In this document: positions 22,372 through 30,913 of the stretch, in pieces
Numbering within the stretch: the stretch's first letter is position 1
How the letters are laid out: every line of letters begins with the position of its first letter
Virus record (IMG/VR): IMGVR_UViG_3300033148_002141
Coordinates: 1-59,762 of that record
Source: a virus
Length of the DNA: 59,762 bases
Strand: one strand, 5' to 3'
Made by a program: the position numbers and the translations under genes
The notes under the pieces: generated by a model
Database searches by the model: none
What the model was told of the DNA's origin: nothing
What the model saw: the letters and a program-made list of their open reading frames with translations, nothing else

Positions 22372-22782
22372 ATGACTTACTCATCCCCGCTTACCTACAG
22401 ACAGCGAAGCGACCTTATGCGACTGGCTGAACGCATACGCAGGGGGGAATGGGACCACGAAACTCTGTGCCGCTTGTCCGACGCCATTCCCATCTTGGTG
22501 ACTGACATCGACGCATTGCTGGCCCTACAATCCTGTGGCCACCCGGTACAATGCCTTACTGGCGGTGAAGACGAGCCGGACGAAGGCGGAACCCGATTCT
22601 GCGCGATGTGTCGGCTGGAAGCCGAGGTACGGAACTTACGCAAGCACAGAGACGTAACGCGAGGGCTGGTGCGCTTGTGCCGAGAATTGGACGCGGAACT
22701 CGATGGAGTCCGCCTACCCGCAACGGCCGCCGCCATCACCTGCGGTATCCGCACCCTTCTGAATCGGCTGGAGGACGAATGA
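22372..22782 (+). CDS. Hypothetical helical protein
   Basis: 136 aa from ATG 22372. Helical throughout (YRQRSDLMRLAERIRRGEW), with a CxxC pair (FCAMCRLEAEVRNLRKHRD) preceding a coil. The CAMC-coil layout recalls the small Cys-coil family. The TGA overlaps the next ATG. Confidence 0.7.
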   Translation: MTYSSPLTYRQRSDLMRLAERIRRGEWDHETLCRLSDAIPILVTDIDALLALQSCGHPVQCLTGGEDEPDEGGTRFCAMCRLEAEVRNLRKHRDVTRGLVRLCRELDAELDGVRLPATAAAITCGIRTLLNRLEDE

Positions 22783-23126
22783 TGGCTAAACTCGGAGAAA
22801 TTATCTTCCGGCATATCGCCAATTCCGGAATCATTGTTGTTCAGTACGGGGATCACTATTGGGCATTCCCAGACGTACCTTATGCGCCCGATCCTTCGGA
22901 GCTCTGGGAGTGCCCTGATATCCTTGTGTGTTGGGCGATAGTTCTCCACGATCGCCCGGGCAAGGATCGATGGGAAATGCGGGTGCGCGTTTCTGAATGG
23001 CGAGACAACCCTGAACCATACCTTGTGGTGCGCAACGGCCGATGGGAGTCGTATCTTGACTGCCCGGAATTGGACGAACTACTGAATATGTTGCCAGAGC
23101 GGTTCTTCGTCCAGATGGAATACTGA
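22782..23126 (+). CDS. Hypothetical protein, paralogue of 6097-6438
   Basis: 114 aa from ATG 22782. Shared segments: MAKLGEIIF, LHDRPGKDRWEMR, RNGRWESYL, LLNMLPERFFVQMEY. The two copies are 16 kb apart on the same strand. The conserved GxDRWEMR and RNGxWE motifs may mark the functional face. Function unknown. Confidence 0.8.
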   Translation: MAKLGEIIFRHIANSGIIVVQYGDHYWAFPDVPYAPDPSELWECPDILVCWAIVLHDRPGKDRWEMRVRVSEWRDNPEPYLVVRNGRWESYLDCPELDELLNMLPERFFVQMEY

Positions 23127-23186
23127 GAATTACCCCCCCCAACTATGCCCTAATACGGTCGCAGAAAGACCGTGGAATGGTGATTT

Positions 23187-23420
23187 ATGCCCAAAACCCC
23201 AAAACATCGTGCTGGCAACCAACGCCATCGCAAGTGCCCCAAGTGCCAGAAGTTGAAGAAAGCGAACGCCCGATTGCGAAAGGAGCTTCACGATCTCCAA
23301 CTCGCCGTCAGTGAAATGCGCGATTGCCAACGTGAATACCTCTCCACGCACTGCAATGTCGATTTGGTTGCCGCCAAGAACGCTGAAGCCTGGGTGGATT
23401 CCATACTCCGGAATGGCTGA
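23187..23420 (+). CDS. Small Cys-motif coiled-coil protein
   Basis: 77 aa from ATG 23187. A basic start (MPKTPKHRAGNQRHR), CPKCQKLKK, then a coil (ARLRKELHDLQLAVSEMRDC) and VDSILR at the end, matching 13986-14246. Last gene before the structured intergenic region. Confidence 0.72.
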   Translation: MPKTPKHRAGNQRHRKCPKCQKLKKANARLRKELHDLQLAVSEMRDCQREYLSTHCNVDLVAAKNAEAWVDSILRNG

Positions 23421-23444
23421 TCCTCCAATTCCGTGACAGCTTCC

Positions 23445-23473
23445 TTGACGGCTCTTTATCCTCAGGCTAAATT
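23445..23473 (+). promoter_or_regulatory. Sigma70-like promoter of the candidate ncRNA
   Basis: TTGACG at 23445-23450 and TAAATT at 23468-23473, spacer 17. It is directed into a 450-nt stretch without a credible gene. Confidence 0.55.
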
Positions 23474-23925
23474 AGTGGATGTGACTATCACTCGTCCCGT
23501 GTTAACTTGTGGTCCACTGTCATGTGTGCGGTTCTTGGACTGCTGAGAGGCGGAGATTGGAATACCCCTCCGAAAGCCGGAGGAAGGCCGCCACGGTACG
23601 GAAGGACGGACCGGAGCAGGCATGGAGACCGCCAGGGGTCACAAGTGGCACGGGCGAATATGGCCGACCGCAATCATTGCGGTAACGACAGGCCAACTCG
23701 GCATAGCTGGAGGGACACATACTCCGCGGCCCCGCCGATCGCTGAGGCGACAAGAGGGTCGAGTGGGTACTCAACCAACCCAAGCGAATCCGGTAAGACC
23801 GTTTCCGGGGAGACTATCCCGGCGCAGATTGGTTGCGGCGAAACCCTGACTCGTCGTTAGGTACACCCACCGAGGATGGGGCCGTTCGTTCGGCCGTGCG
23901 AACCTCGTTAAATATGCGGAGCGGG
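23474..23925 (+). ncRNA. Candidate large structured non-coding RNA
   Basis: This stretch follows a promoter and lacks a credible ORF. It holds many local hairpins: CCTCCG-AAAGC-CGGAGG (about 23563-23585), CCGCAAT-C-ATTGCGG (about 23669-23683), GAGT-GGGT-ACTC, CCTGAC-TCGTC-GTTAGG, and CGAGG...GGCCG-TTCGTT-CGGCC...CCTCG near the 3' end. That density and the loops suggest a folded RNA. Large ornate RNAs are known in phages (GOLLD, ROOL), but I cannot assign it to one. The ends are approximate. Confidence 0.5.
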
Positions 23926-23969
23926 TGGGGGGAATTGCGCGTGTAGCACAAACTCCAGGAGAATTGCGA

Positions 23970-24224
23970 ATGGGCTTTGCACCATCATACGACCGCTGGT
24001 TGGAAAAGCACCGTCACGAGGTACGTGCTTTCAAGGAATGCGAGCGCTGCCAAGGACGCCGCTTTGGTGACTGTTCGCCTCAGTGCAGGTATTTCTGGGA
24101 AACAGCCTCAGACGCCGAAGAGGAGGCTGCCTGTCGTGCTTCCGAGGATGTGAAGCCGCTGCCTGGGAAGAAGACGTACTACGACGCTTACCCGACGGCC
24201 CCCGAGAGGATTAGCCAGGGTTGA
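23970..24224 (+). CDS. Small Cys-rich hypothetical protein
   Basis: 84 aa from ATG 23970 (CCAGGAGAA upstream). Putative metal site CERCQGRRFGDCSPQC in the middle and an acidic stretch (ASDAEEEAACRASED). The 3' end overlaps the convergent papain-like gene by 14 bp. Confidence 0.65.
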   Translation: MGFAPSYDRWLEKHRHEVRAFKECERCQGRRFGDCSPQCRYFWETASDAEEEAACRASEDVKPLPGKKTYYDAYPTAPERISQG

Positions 24225-24906
24225 TGACGCTGCGAACGGCGAATGCACCGTAGCGGAAGTTGACGCTGGCCAGCGGGATGATTCCGAATCCGGCGTCACC
24301 CCAGTTGGTGCCATACGAATTGGCGTAGAGGGCCCGGTCACGATCCAGGAGTTCAAGCAAGACGCAACTGTGGGCTCGCCAGCCGAATACGACGGGCCAC
24401 CCTTTGAGCAGGGCTGTGCCGAGTTCCTCGATCGAATCAATGTCAACGAATTCGTCGATGCGGTGCTTTCGGGCGTGTTCGTCGAGCAGGGCTTGCGGCG
24501 GCCTGCGACGCCAGCCATTGGACCGGGGCCAGACGCTTTCGGGCAGAATTCCGACATCCCGGGCGTGCTGGAGGTTGTCGTCGATTGACGATCCACGATC
24601 TCGGCCGCCGCTGGTGAAGGCGTAGATGCTCCACGGATTCAGGGACGTGAACGGGAGCTTCTGCCACGCTTGCATCACCATGACGCTCTGCGTTGTGGAT
24701 TCGGTGGCACATGATCCGACGCCATTCTGGTCCAGAATCTGACGCACGTAGGGTTTCAGGGTCACCCCTTCGGCAATCAATTCGGGCCACTTGTCCCGTG
24801 GAATCACGTCCACCACGTCTTCGAGCTTGGGACAGATTTGGCCGTACTTGCTACGCCGCGGCAGACAGCCGGGGACGCGCCCTGGAGGAAAGAATGCTCG
24901 CCTCAT
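24211..24906 (-). CDS. Papain-like (C1A) cysteine peptidase, possible lysis enzyme
   Basis: 231 aa from ATG 24906 (GGGAGGG upstream on the minus strand). The C1A active site is complete: oxyanion Gln60 and Cys66 in QNGVGSCATESTTQS, His179 in GWRAHSC, Asn196 in YANSYGTNWGDAGFG. Gln-Cys and His-Asn spacings match papain. No pro-domain; the N-terminus is basic. It is followed upstream by two secreted or membrane proteins and faces an XhlA-like gene, so an envelope-lysis role is plausible. No peptidoglycan hydrolase was found elsewhere. Confidence 0.85.
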   Translation of the reverse strand: MRRAFFPPGRVPGCLPRRSKYGQICPKLEDVVDVIPRDKWPELIAEGVTLKPYVRQILDQNGVGSCATESTTQSVMVMQAWQKLPFTSLNPWSIYAFTSGGRDRGSSIDDNLQHARDVGILPESVWPRSNGWRRRPPQALLDEHARKHRIDEFVDIDSIEELGTALLKGWPVVFGWRAHSCVLLELLDRDRALYANSYGTNWGDAGFGIIPLASVNFRYGAFAVRSVINPG

Positions 24907-25562
24907 TGTCGGCCCTCCCAATATTGAACCCGTTCCACCACGTCGGCCCCGAGCGGTTCAACGGCGACGACGTGCAATCCATCCGCGCGGATGGAACCGA
25001 TTGCCAAGAATGGAACGGACACGCCTTCTCGTCGTGCCCGATTCAGAAACGCCGTGATCCACGACGGCTTGCTCCCGTCCGGCAGCTTCTCGTCTCGATC
25101 CGCCAATCGGCTCCGCGTCTCGGACGTTTCCAGATAGGCCCGGAGTCGTGACAGATTCACCGCTTCCTCCGCCGGCCGGCCCTGCGATTCGTAGATCGCC
25201 CCGATGAACAATTCCCCCGGAATCGGGGGCGGCGGAGGGTTTGGGGCTGTTCCCCTCACCGTGAAGCTGGCGGAGCCGTACTGGATTCCTCCGTCTCGAA
25301 TCACCGCCACCGCCACCATGCAGCGGCCCGGTTCTGGAAACGCCAGCCAGAGGAACTGTTGACCTCGATTCCAGCCGGCCACCCCGACGGCCGTGGTGGC
25401 TTTCGGCTCGGTAATGATCCGGGCCGTCGTCGTGTCGTTTGGGGACAGCCCTTGAACCTGCACAAGGAAATGCCGGCCGGCAACTGGTTGGTCCGGGGGC
25501 GGGGCAATCCGAATCGGCTCACCCGCCCCCAACAGGAGTGGTATCAATGCCAGGATTCGCAT
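24903..25562 (-). CDS. Secreted hypothetical protein
   Basis: 219 aa from ATG 25562, with a short signal peptide (MRILALIPLLLGAGEP). Beta-rich middle part (FLVQVQGLSPNDTTTARIIT, GWNRGQQFLWLAFP) like an Ig-type fold, a proline run PPPPPIPGE, then a helical C-terminus. It overlaps the peptidase start by four bases, so the two are co-translated. It could be a partner or envelope adaptor of the peptidase. Confidence 0.72.
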   Translation of the reverse strand: MRILALIPLLLGAGEPIRIAPPPDQPVAGRHFLVQVQGLSPNDTTTARIITEPKATTAVGVAGWNRGQQFLWLAFPEPGRCMVAVAVIRDGGIQYGSASFTVRGTAPNPPPPPIPGELFIGAIYESQGRPAEEAVNLSRLRAYLETSETRSRLADRDEKLPDGSKPSWITAFLNRARREGVSVPFLAIGSIRADGLHVVAVEPLGADVVERVQYWEGRQ

Positions 25563-25575
25563 GTCGCCCTCCCGA

Positions 25576-25992
25576 TCAGCTAAACAGCGAGATCAATTGC
25601 ATGATGAGCGGGATCAGCTTCTCCAGGAACGCCAGAATCGCGTCCCAGTCCAGCGACGGGTCACTGAATGCCTGCGGATTCTCCGTCACGAGGTCATTGA
25701 ATACCTCGACAGCCAATTCGGCGGTGTCCCGTCCCTCCAATTCGCCGGCCTTCTGCTTTTCGGCCAGCAGTCGGCGAACGTTTCGGAACGTCAAACCCAA
25801 TTCCCGCCGCTGGCGGAAGGTCAATCCTCGCCGAATCTTGGCGGGTGCCAATTCCGGCGTGTCAGAAGTCACGGTGGCTCCCCCTCCCCAAGTGGAATCG
25901 GGAGCAGCCAGTTGATTCGGGGCCGCTGCCCCCAAGGCAAACGCAACCACAGTCAAGAGCACCAACAGACCGACACAGAAATAGTTGGACAT
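25576..25992 (-). CDS. Small exported or membrane protein, holin candidate
   Basis: 138 aa from ATG 25992 (AAAGGAGAA upstream). The N-terminal segment YFCVGLLVLLTVVAFALG is a signal or TM helix. The C-terminus ILAFLEKLIPLIMQLISLF is strongly amphipathic or hydrophobic. The centre is charged and helical (KIRRGLTFRQRRELGLTF). First gene of the minus-strand lysis-like operon. Confidence 0.7.
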   Translation of the reverse strand: MSNYFCVGLLVLLTVVAFALGAAAPNQLAAPDSTWGGGATVTSDTPELAPAKIRRGLTFRQRRELGLTFRNVRRLLAEKQKAGELEGRDTAELAVEVFNDLVTENPQAFSDPSLDWDAILAFLEKLIPLIMQLISLFS

Positions 25993-26027
25993 CGGATTCT
26001 CCTTTGTGAAGATGGGAAACATACTCG

Positions 26028-26056
26028 ATTCTATTGTGCCTGCCCCGCGACTTCAA
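26028..26056 (-). promoter_or_regulatory. Promoter of the minus-strand lysis-like operon
   Basis: On the minus strand TTGAAG (26051-26056) and TAGAAT (26028-26033) with spacer 17, about 35 bp before the ATG at 25992. Confidence 0.6.
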
Positions 26057-26111
26057 GCTTCTTCTTGGCCTTGTCGAAGATCATGTCCCCCCTTAGGGGT
26101 TGTGTCTCGAC

Positions 26112-26140
26112 TTGACACTGGTGTGGCGGTGGGCAACAAT
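26112..26140 (+). promoter_or_regulatory. Possible divergent promoter toward the fibre genes
   Basis: TTGACA (26112-26117) with a weak AACAAT (26135-26140) at spacer 17. It lies about 90 bp upstream of ATG 26232. Confidence 0.35.
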
Positions 26141-26231
26141 CAAAGAAACTGGGGCAGGATGGACAGACTTCGAGATCCCCGGTTGGAAGGATTCGGAATC
26201 ACTCTCCACCCGGGGGCGATTGGTGACAAGA

Positions 26232-26528
26232 ATGACTACAACCGAAGCCCGCGAGATTTTTACCCAACTCCGCGAGATCGTCCAAAAGTTGGCCGTGCTG
26301 GAGGAAACGCAGAAATTAGTAGCTGCGCACGACCGCATACTACGCGGGTGCAACGGCGAACCGGGAATCGTTGCCGAGGTCAAGGCCCACGAAAAGCAAC
26401 TCGGCGAGATTTCCAGCATAGAGCGGCAGGACAGGTCCCGCTGGGCGACCGCGGGCCTCTGCTTGGCCACGGGGTTGATCGTGGCAATGGGGTCGTCATT
26501 GTTTCAAATGTTGCTCACTGGAGGATAA
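26232..26528 (+). CDS. XhlA-like coiled-coil/TM protein (holin-associated)
   Basis: 98 aa from ATG 26232. A coiled coil (EIFTQLREIVQKLAVLEETQ) and a charged stretch (ERQDRSRW) precede one C-terminal TM helix (TAGLCLATGLIVAMGSSLFQ). This is the XhlA/haemolysin-like topology of phage lysis accessories. It is divergent from the peptidase operon. Confidence 0.75.
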   Translation: MTTTEAREIFTQLREIVQKLAVLEETQKLVAAHDRILRGCNGEPGIVAEVKAHEKQLGEISSIERQDRSRWATAGLCLATGLIVAMGSSLFQMLLTGG

Positions 26529-26530
26529 AG

Positions 26531-26818
26531 ATGGCCGACGAACCGCCTGTCAAGGCAACCAATCAATCCGCGTCCGGTGACACTGAATCCCGCCGCAAGT
26601 CGCTGCCGAAGCGGTGCGAGTTCCATGAAGCGGTGATTCATGTGCGAGCGCTAATTCGTGATGACCAGCAGTCCTACGGAGAGTTCCCGGTCCAGCAGGC
26701 CGTATTGGTGGATACGGAAACGGAATGGGACGGAGCAATCAACAACATCCGCCAGGTAATTGCGCGGCAGGACCCCGAAGCGGTCCTGCGTCAATTGCAA
26801 CAGCGTCAGGGTCGATAG
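26531..26818 (+). CDS. Hypothetical charged protein
   Basis: 95 aa from ATG 26531 (GGAGGATAAAG upstream). The disordered polar N-terminus precedes a helical part (FHEAVIHVRALIRDDQQSYG, AINNIRQVIARQDPEAVLRQ). The stop abuts the fibre gene start. It may be a small virion or chaperone protein; unrecognised. Confidence 0.65.
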   Translation: MADEPPVKATNQSASGDTESRRKSLPKRCEFHEAVIHVRALIRDDQQSYGEFPVQQAVLVDTETEWDGAINNIRQVIARQDPEAVLRQLQQRQGR

Positions 26819-29344
26819 ATGCCTCCACCCAGCTTTTCATCCGGACAGCCACACACCTGGACGGCATTGCAGACGTGCAATGCCAACGTCGCAATGGCCG
26901 AAGATACCTGGATCGGAATCGGTGCATCGGCGGAACGGCTGGTATTCGACGGTTCGGAGCACCGAATTGACTTGTATTTGCCAGACGACGAGGGAGGCGC
27001 GGCCTTCCGGGTGCTCAATTCGGACGGCAGCTTCATTCTGGACAACAACACGGAGAACACCGACGAATTCAACCCGCGATTCGTAGCTACCGCCAAGGGG
27101 GCGGACAACCGGCTGACGTTAATCGGCCGGACGAACGATGACACTGGTACATGGGCCCCAACGGTATTCGTGTCGGACTTGAACGGCAGCAGCGCTCTTT
27201 CTACGCGCCCGGCCTTCCAATGGTACAATTACGATACACTACTAGCGCAGCTTGATGCCAGTGGGAATTTGCGATTGCCGGGAAACGCACAAATTCTTCA
27301 TATAGGCTCTGGTTCCGCGGGCTCTTATAATCCGGCAATCGTGGTAGACCGACAAGTGACGGACGCCACGCAAAATGCGCATGCATTTGTGGACGAGTCG
27401 GTATACACGCTTGGTGCATCCAAGGCGGCCAATTCATTCGACGCCAAATGCCAAACCTCCGGTACGGCCAACTTAGACCATCTTCTTGCCTTTCAGGCTC
27501 GGCAGACACATAACAGTGATGGCACACTTGATGCGCTGGGCGGTTTTTCATCGTTTCCCAGCAATTCAGGAGGCAACATCACGGACGTCTACCATTTCAA
27601 ATGCAAAGACCTCCTGGGTGCCGGAACGTGTACCAATCAATATGGATTCTATGTGGAAGATAATCTCGACGCCGGCTCGGCGTTGAATTACGCCTTCTAC
27701 AATGCTGGTACTGCGCCGTCCTATTTTGTAGGCGACCTGGCTCTTGGTCTGACGCCCGCGCAGAGCGGCAGCCGCCTGGGAGTGAAAGTCAAAACAACTG
27801 GATCGTCAGATGGCATTTCCCTATTCAACATCGACAACACCGAAATTGCCAAGCTGTATACGGACGCCGGCAAAGATGCGGTGCTTGAATTGCTAGACAG
27901 TGGTGGCAATACCAAAATCAGCATACAGGCTGAAGGTGTTAGCTATTTCACTGGTGGCGATGTCGGGTTCGGCACAACTAATTCTCCGAGTTATCCGGTA
28001 GACGTGGGCGGTGTAATCCGCGCAGTAGTTGGTTCCGACTCGATTATGATGCTTGATGCCGGCAACGGAATTGCCCTAGATATTGATGCGCAATCCGGGT
28101 CATTCGCCGGGCTGAAAATCAATGACGGCACTGGGCCGATTTACCTTGGGGACGGAATAGCACAGAGCGGCACGGAATGCTTGGCCAACTTCATTGCGAC
28201 AGGGCTTGGTCACGTAAGGCTATTCGATGCGGATGCCAACCGCTCACTGGCCATTCAGAGCACCAACACTACAGTGATTGCCGCCGAGCGATACACGGCA
28301 AACGCGAATGGGGCTAACCTCGTTTTCTACAAATCCCGTAACGCAACACTCGGTTCCCATACCGCCGTACAAGCCGGAGATAGCTGCGGGGTAATCAGTG
28401 CCTACGGTAGCGACGGGGCGAACTTCGATGAAGTGGCGAGAATCTCCCTCCAGTGCGATTCGATTAGCGGAGGAAACATCGGCGGAAAGATTCTCTTCCA
28501 AACGGCGACAAGCGGTGGAGTGCTGACGGATCGCCTAACAATCTCGGAGACAGGTGCGGCCACGTTTGAGGCCAATGTGCATGCGGATGGTCAGATAGGG
28601 AGTAACACAGGTTTTTACGGGGGATATGGGGCGTATTACCAAATAGGAGATGGTAATTGGCGACTTACCAGACCGTACAACGAAGGATATATATTTAGAA
28701 TAACGTATCCTGATAAGGGGTTTGAGCTTCAGTCTACTTATAGCGGCCCTATCGTATTTAAGATAGAGGAGAATGGCGATACCGGCATCGGTACAACAAG
28801 TCCCGGAGCACGACTAGATGTCAAAGGTTCAACAAATGATGGAAGCACAAACGTATTGACGTGGCAGGATAGCGATGGGGCCAGCTTGGGTGTGATAGAC
28901 ACGAATGGCAATGTGGGTATTGGGACAACAAGCCCCGGAGCCCGATTAGACATCAAGGGTTCAACAAACGATGGAAGCACAAATATACTGACGTGGCAGG
29001 ATAGCGATGGGGCGAATCTAGGCGGAGTAAATACGCAGGGAAAGCTGACAACAGTAGGATCGCGAATCCACAAGGCTACTCTGGAAACGGGCACCACAAC
29101 GCTGGGCGATACCGATGAAGTAGTTGTCGTGGACACCGACAGCGGACCGGTGACAATCAATCTGCCGCCCGGAACGAATGGGCAGCATTACGTGATTACG
29201 AATGCGGGGAGTTCGGGCAACGATGTAACGCTCACGCCAGACGGAAGCGAGAATCTACTTCTGGTGAACGCGGATCAATTGCTACACGATGGCGAGACGC
29301 TGGCCTTGTATTATGAAGATGACAAAGGGTGGGTAGCGGCATGA
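26819..29344 (+). CDS. Large tail fibre/adhesin-like protein
   Basis: 841 aa, ATG directly after the previous stop. Asp/Gly/Thr/Ser-rich and beta-structured, with repeated GNVGIGTTSPGARLD motifs typical of phage fibres and trimeric beta structures. A 44-residue unit is tandemly duplicated (28784-28915 and 28916 on). The C-terminus has GPVTINLPPGTNGQHYVITN and SENLLLVNADQLLHDG, a typical fibre-tip beta domain. Probably receptor-binding or side fibre. Confidence 0.78.
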   Translation: MPPPSFSSGQPHTWTALQTCNANVAMAEDTWIGIGASAERLVFDGSEHRIDLYLPDDEGGAAFRVLNSDGSFILDNNTENTDEFNPRFVATAKGADNRLTLIGRTNDDTGTWAPTVFVSDLNGSSALSTRPAFQWYNYDTLLAQLDASGNLRLPGNAQILHIGSGSAGSYNPAIVVDRQVTDATQNAHAFVDESVYTLGASKAANSFDAKCQTSGTANLDHLLAFQARQTHNSDGTLDALGGFSSFPSNSGGNITDVYHFKCKDLLGAGTCTNQYGFYVEDNLDAGSALNYAFYNAGTAPSYFVGDLALGLTPAQSGSRLGVKVKTTGSSDGISLFNIDNTEIAKLYTDAGKDAVLELLDSGGNTKISIQAEGVSYFTGGDVGFGTTNSPSYPVDVGGVIRAVVGSDSIMMLDAGNGIALDIDAQSGSFAGLKINDGTGPIYLGDGIAQSGTECLANFIATGLGHVRLFDADANRSLAIQSTNTTVIAAERYTANANGANLVFYKSRNATLGSHTAVQAGDSCGVISAYGSDGANFDEVARISLQCDSISGGNIGGKILFQTATSGGVLTDRLTISETGAATFEANVHADGQIGSNTGFYGGYGAYYQIGDGNWRLTRPYNEGYIFRITYPDKGFELQSTYSGPIVFKIEENGDTGIGTTSPGARLDVKGSTNDGSTNVLTWQDSDGASLGVIDTNGNVGIGTTSPGARLDIKGSTNDGSTNILTWQDSDGANLGGVNTQGKLTTVGSRIHKATLETGTTTLGDTDEVVVVDTDSGPVTINLPPGTNGQHYVITNAGSSGNDVTLTPDGSENLLLVNADQLLHDGETLALYYEDDKGWVAA
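28784..29047 (+). repeat. Two 132-bp tandem units inside the fibre gene
   Basis: GGC ATC GGT ACA at 28784 recurs as GGT ATT GGG ACA at 28916, exactly 132 bp (44 codons) later. Both units encode IGTTSPGARLD, then STNDGSTN, then LTWQDSDGA. Modular fibre growth. Confidence 0.8.
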
Positions 29345-29763
29345 GCCTGATTCGACTCACGGAAGCGTTGGGTATGCACCGGCTGGAAAAGACGGTGACG
29401 TTCTCGGGTGGCAGTGACCCGATAACTCTATTTACTGTGACTGGCGATGTGATCGTCCGGATCATCCCGATATGCAAGGATGATATTCAATCCACCGAGG
29501 CACCGAATATCAGTCTGGGAGTCGAGGGCGATGCCGACGCAATGATCTCCGATACGGTGGCCGAGGACTTGGCAACCGACGAGATTTGGATCGACGTGTC
29601 GCCGGACAGCAAGGTCGAAGCGGCGGACGCTATTCGGGCGTACATCATAAGTGGTGGCAACGACGTGATTCTCACGCCGGATGACACGATTGATTCCGGC
29701 GAGATCGTATTCTACTGCTACTGGAGCCCGCTGAGCACAGACGGGAAAGTCGAGGCGGCGTAA
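29341..29763 (+). CDS. Putative virion-associated beta protein
   Basis: 140 aa from ATG 29341, overlapping the fibre stop (ATGA). Beta-rich (KTVTFSGGSDPITLFTVTGD, IWIDVSPDSKVEAADAIRAY). It looks like a small structural or fibre-accessory domain. The C-terminal repeat of KVEAA is notable. No named family recognised. Confidence 0.65.
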   Translation: MSLIRLTEALGMHRLEKTVTFSGGSDPITLFTVTGDVIVRIIPICKDDIQSTEAPNISLGVEGDADAMISDTVAEDLATDEIWIDVSPDSKVEAADAIRAYIISGGNDVILTPDDTIDSGEIVFYCYWSPLSTDGKVEAA

Positions 29764-29779
29764 TACGGGGGTATTTGCT

Positions 29780-30229
29780 ATGGGCTACATCGCTGGAAAG
29801 CAAACGATAGCGGACCAAATCGCCATTGCGGCCAGGCACTTGAACGCTGTCAGTTACGTGTATCCGAGCCTGGCCGATGGTGTGTTGCTGACGGCTGCCG
29901 CTGGCGCATGGGCCATGCCAGACCCAATAACCTATACAACGATCCTCCCCGCGAATCAGGTTCCCTTTGATTACGTATTGCATTTCGTGTCCATCGAAGC
30001 AATCAGCGACAACGATGTATACCAACTCTTCCTGTACAGCGGCGCCGATGGCGAGGAAACCCAAATCACGGCGAAGCGATTCGTCCGGACGGACAAGCGG
30101 GACTCCGTATTTGGGCTGAAGATTGCGATGCCGATTCAGAAGGCGAATACACCAATCAAGGGGATATTGGCGTGCAAAAGTGCGTCGCAATACACGGCGA
30201 GGGTGTCGCTGGAATACTACCCGTACTGA
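29780..30229 (+). CDS. Putative virion structural protein
   Basis: 149 aa from ATG 29780 (GGGGGTATT upstream). It contains ADQIAIAARHLNAVSYVYPS, then beta strands (VYQLFLYSGADGEETQITAK). Reads like a small phage structural or adhesin protein in the fibre cluster; not assigned. Confidence 0.62.
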   Translation: MGYIAGKQTIADQIAIAARHLNAVSYVYPSLADGVLLTAAAGAWAMPDPITYTTILPANQVPFDYVLHFVSIEAISDNDVYQLFLYSGADGEETQITAKRFVRTDKRDSVFGLKIAMPIQKANTPIKGILACKSASQYTARVSLEYYPY

Positions 30230-30254
30230 GGAAGCGTATTACAGGAGCAATGCA

Positions 30255-30473
30255 ATGCAAGATAGGGCCAGACCATTGAAAACCGTTCGGCAGCACAACG
30301 CGGAGCGGCTGGCATTGCATAAGAACAGCCGTAAGCCGACGCCTTCCGGTATTGCGTGCCCGTCATGTGGTGCGGAAATGGTTGGACAATCCGACACAAT
30401 TCTGTTATCGCATCCGCCTCAGGTGATGATTTATTGCCCGGAATGCGGACAACGCGAAACCGTTTACGTATAG
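30255..30473 (+). CDS. Zinc-ribbon protein, copy 1
   Basis: 72 aa from ATG 30255 (CAGGAGCAA upstream). Basic N-terminus KTVRQHNAERLALHKN, then a zinc ribbon CPSCGAEM...CPECGQRE. It pairs with the copy at 30914, which has the same residues at the ends and ligands. Possible DNA- or RNA-binding role. Confidence 0.75.
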   Translation: MQDRARPLKTVRQHNAERLALHKNSRKPTPSGIACPSCGAEMVGQSDTILLSHPPQVMIYCPECGQRETVYV

Positions 30474-30522
30474 GGGGAAAGACGTGGAAATCACCCAGCT
30501 TACCTGTAATGAGGAGTGAATC

Positions 30523-30843
30523 ATGACTGGCGAAATGTACATGAAAGAATCGGCTGCAGGCGTGACGCCGTACGCGCACCTACGCGACGACTCCAACGGG
30601 CAGCTATGGGATTGCGTGGGTCCGCAATTCACCACCGAAGTATTGGAGAGTGTCACGAACTGCAATAATGATTTGACCATGATTGCGCCATATCGCTATC
30701 ACGGCGACATTCCGAGCGGTGTGCCTCGGGGACGATATTTCCTCGAATACTTCACGAGGACCACTGGCCAAAATCCGGCATGGGATGACGATCCAGAAGG
30801 CGAACACGTAGCTAAAGGCCAAATTGGCCTATGTAGCAATTGA
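30523..30843 (+). CDS. MTGEMYM-type protein, truncated copy
   Basis: 106 aa from ATG 30523. It matches the first ~95 residues of the gene at 31494 (GEMYM.ESAAGVTPY, APYRYHGDIPSGVPRGRYFL). The frame then diverges after the identical 79-bp block and ends early with an unrelated tail (KGQIGLCSN). Probably a truncated duplicate; still open. Confidence 0.65.
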   Translation: MTGEMYMKESAAGVTPYAHLRDDSNGQLWDCVGPQFTTEVLESVTNCNNDLTMIAPYRYHGDIPSGVPRGRYFLEYFTRTTGQNPAWDDDPEGEHVAKGQIGLCSN

Positions 30844-30913
30844 CCAAGCCTATTCGGCTACAATCGCATTGAATGGGTATCCTTACTAAGACACGTATTA
30901 CAGGAGCAATGCA

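Larger units (their letters stand above)
30236..30843 (+). repeat. Tandem duplication, unit 1
   Basis: Leader, zinc-ribbon gene and MTGEMYM gene. The unit recurs at 30892-31764 with an extra gene inserted in the second copy. A stretch of 79 bp (30715-30793) is identical to 31686-31764. Confidence 0.85.

Noticed and set aside
23507-23860. 117-aa ORF in the structured intergenic region
   Set aside because: Arg/Gly/Ser-rich without fold-like pattern or SD; several hairpins cross it.
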